Below, piece by piece: positions 38,146 through 38,307 of a DNA stretch of 38,307 nt. The DNA lies in assembly GCA_015063395.1 (NCBI GenBank), contig SVUF01000006.1, positions 1 through 38,307 on the forward strand, given 5' to 3'. The translations under genes were made by a program, and so were the position numbers. The notes under the pieces were generated by a model. That model was not told the DNA's origin, did no database searches, and saw only the letters and a list, made by a program, of their open reading frames with translations. Positions within the stretch are counted from its first letter, which is position 1. Every line of letters starts with the position of its first letter. This DNA is from Oscillospiraceae bacterium (GTDB lineage Bacteria > Bacillota > Clostridia > Oscillospirales > CAG-272).

Positions 38146-38307
38146 ATGAGAAGTCTGATAGATATACTCGACCTTACAGTTGAGGAAATTGACGCCCTTA
38201 TTGAAACTGCAAAGGATATAATTGACAACCCCCAGGAATACGCTGAAAAGTGTAAAGGGAAAAAACTTGCTACTTTATTTTTTGAACCGTCAACAAGAAC
38301 AAGACTC
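38146..38307 (+). CDS. pyrB: Aspartate carbamoyltransferase catalytic subunit, partial (right edge)
   Basis: ATG at 38146 after [30 protein letters not shown]...[14 protein letters not shown] carbamoyl-phosphate-binding motif. Not in ORF track because it is truncated. Confidence 0.92.
   Translation, partial: MRSLIDILDLTVEEIDALIETAKDIIDNPQEYAEKCKGKKLATLFFEPSTRTRL

Noticed and set aside
1-38307. CRISPR arrays, transposons, integrases, phage genes, toxin-antitoxin or defence systems
   Set aside because: No regularly spaced repeats, transposase/integrase motifs or defence-related proteins were seen; gene content is core metabolic/housekeeping.

Overview
This 38.3 kb window is AT-rich chromosomal DNA from a low-GC Firmicute, most likely class Clostridia. 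No mobile element, CRISPR array or rRNA/tRNA gene was found. Left to right it contains: (i) a minus-strand ECF sigma factor overlapping a membrane-anchored beta-propeller-like gene that runs off the left edge; (ii) a minus-strand SGNH-hydrolase / DUF4358-like lipoprotein / HAD phosphatase operon; (iii) a glycogen operon: GlgB-like protein, glgC, glgD, glgA, glgP, followed by a GH13 neopullulanase-like gene; (iv) smpB and a 365-nt tmRNA gene; (v) small membrane proteins, yajC, a GNAT, a DUF624-like protein and an AlaA-like aminotransferase; (vi) a PlsC-type acyltransferase with a zinc ribbon, an MFS transporter, a YegS/DgkB-type lipid kinase, an M3 peptidase and a membrane-anchored GH27/36-like glycosidase; (vii) a pyrimidine operon: pyrC-carB-pyrK-pyrD-pyrF-pyrE-pyrB (pyrB truncated by the right edge). 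The most notable observation is that the GlgB-family protein opening the glycogen operon aligns along its length with branching enzymes, but by eye has lost the catalytic nucleophile (Asp to Ala), the preceding Arg (to Ser), the region I His (to Phe) and the region IV His-Asp pair (to Glu-Gly). It is an intact 628-codon ORF and is therefore a candidate glycogen pseudoenzyme. A second notable observation is a candidate terminator/antiterminator leader upstream of pyrC. All calls come from reading the sequence; no database search was run.
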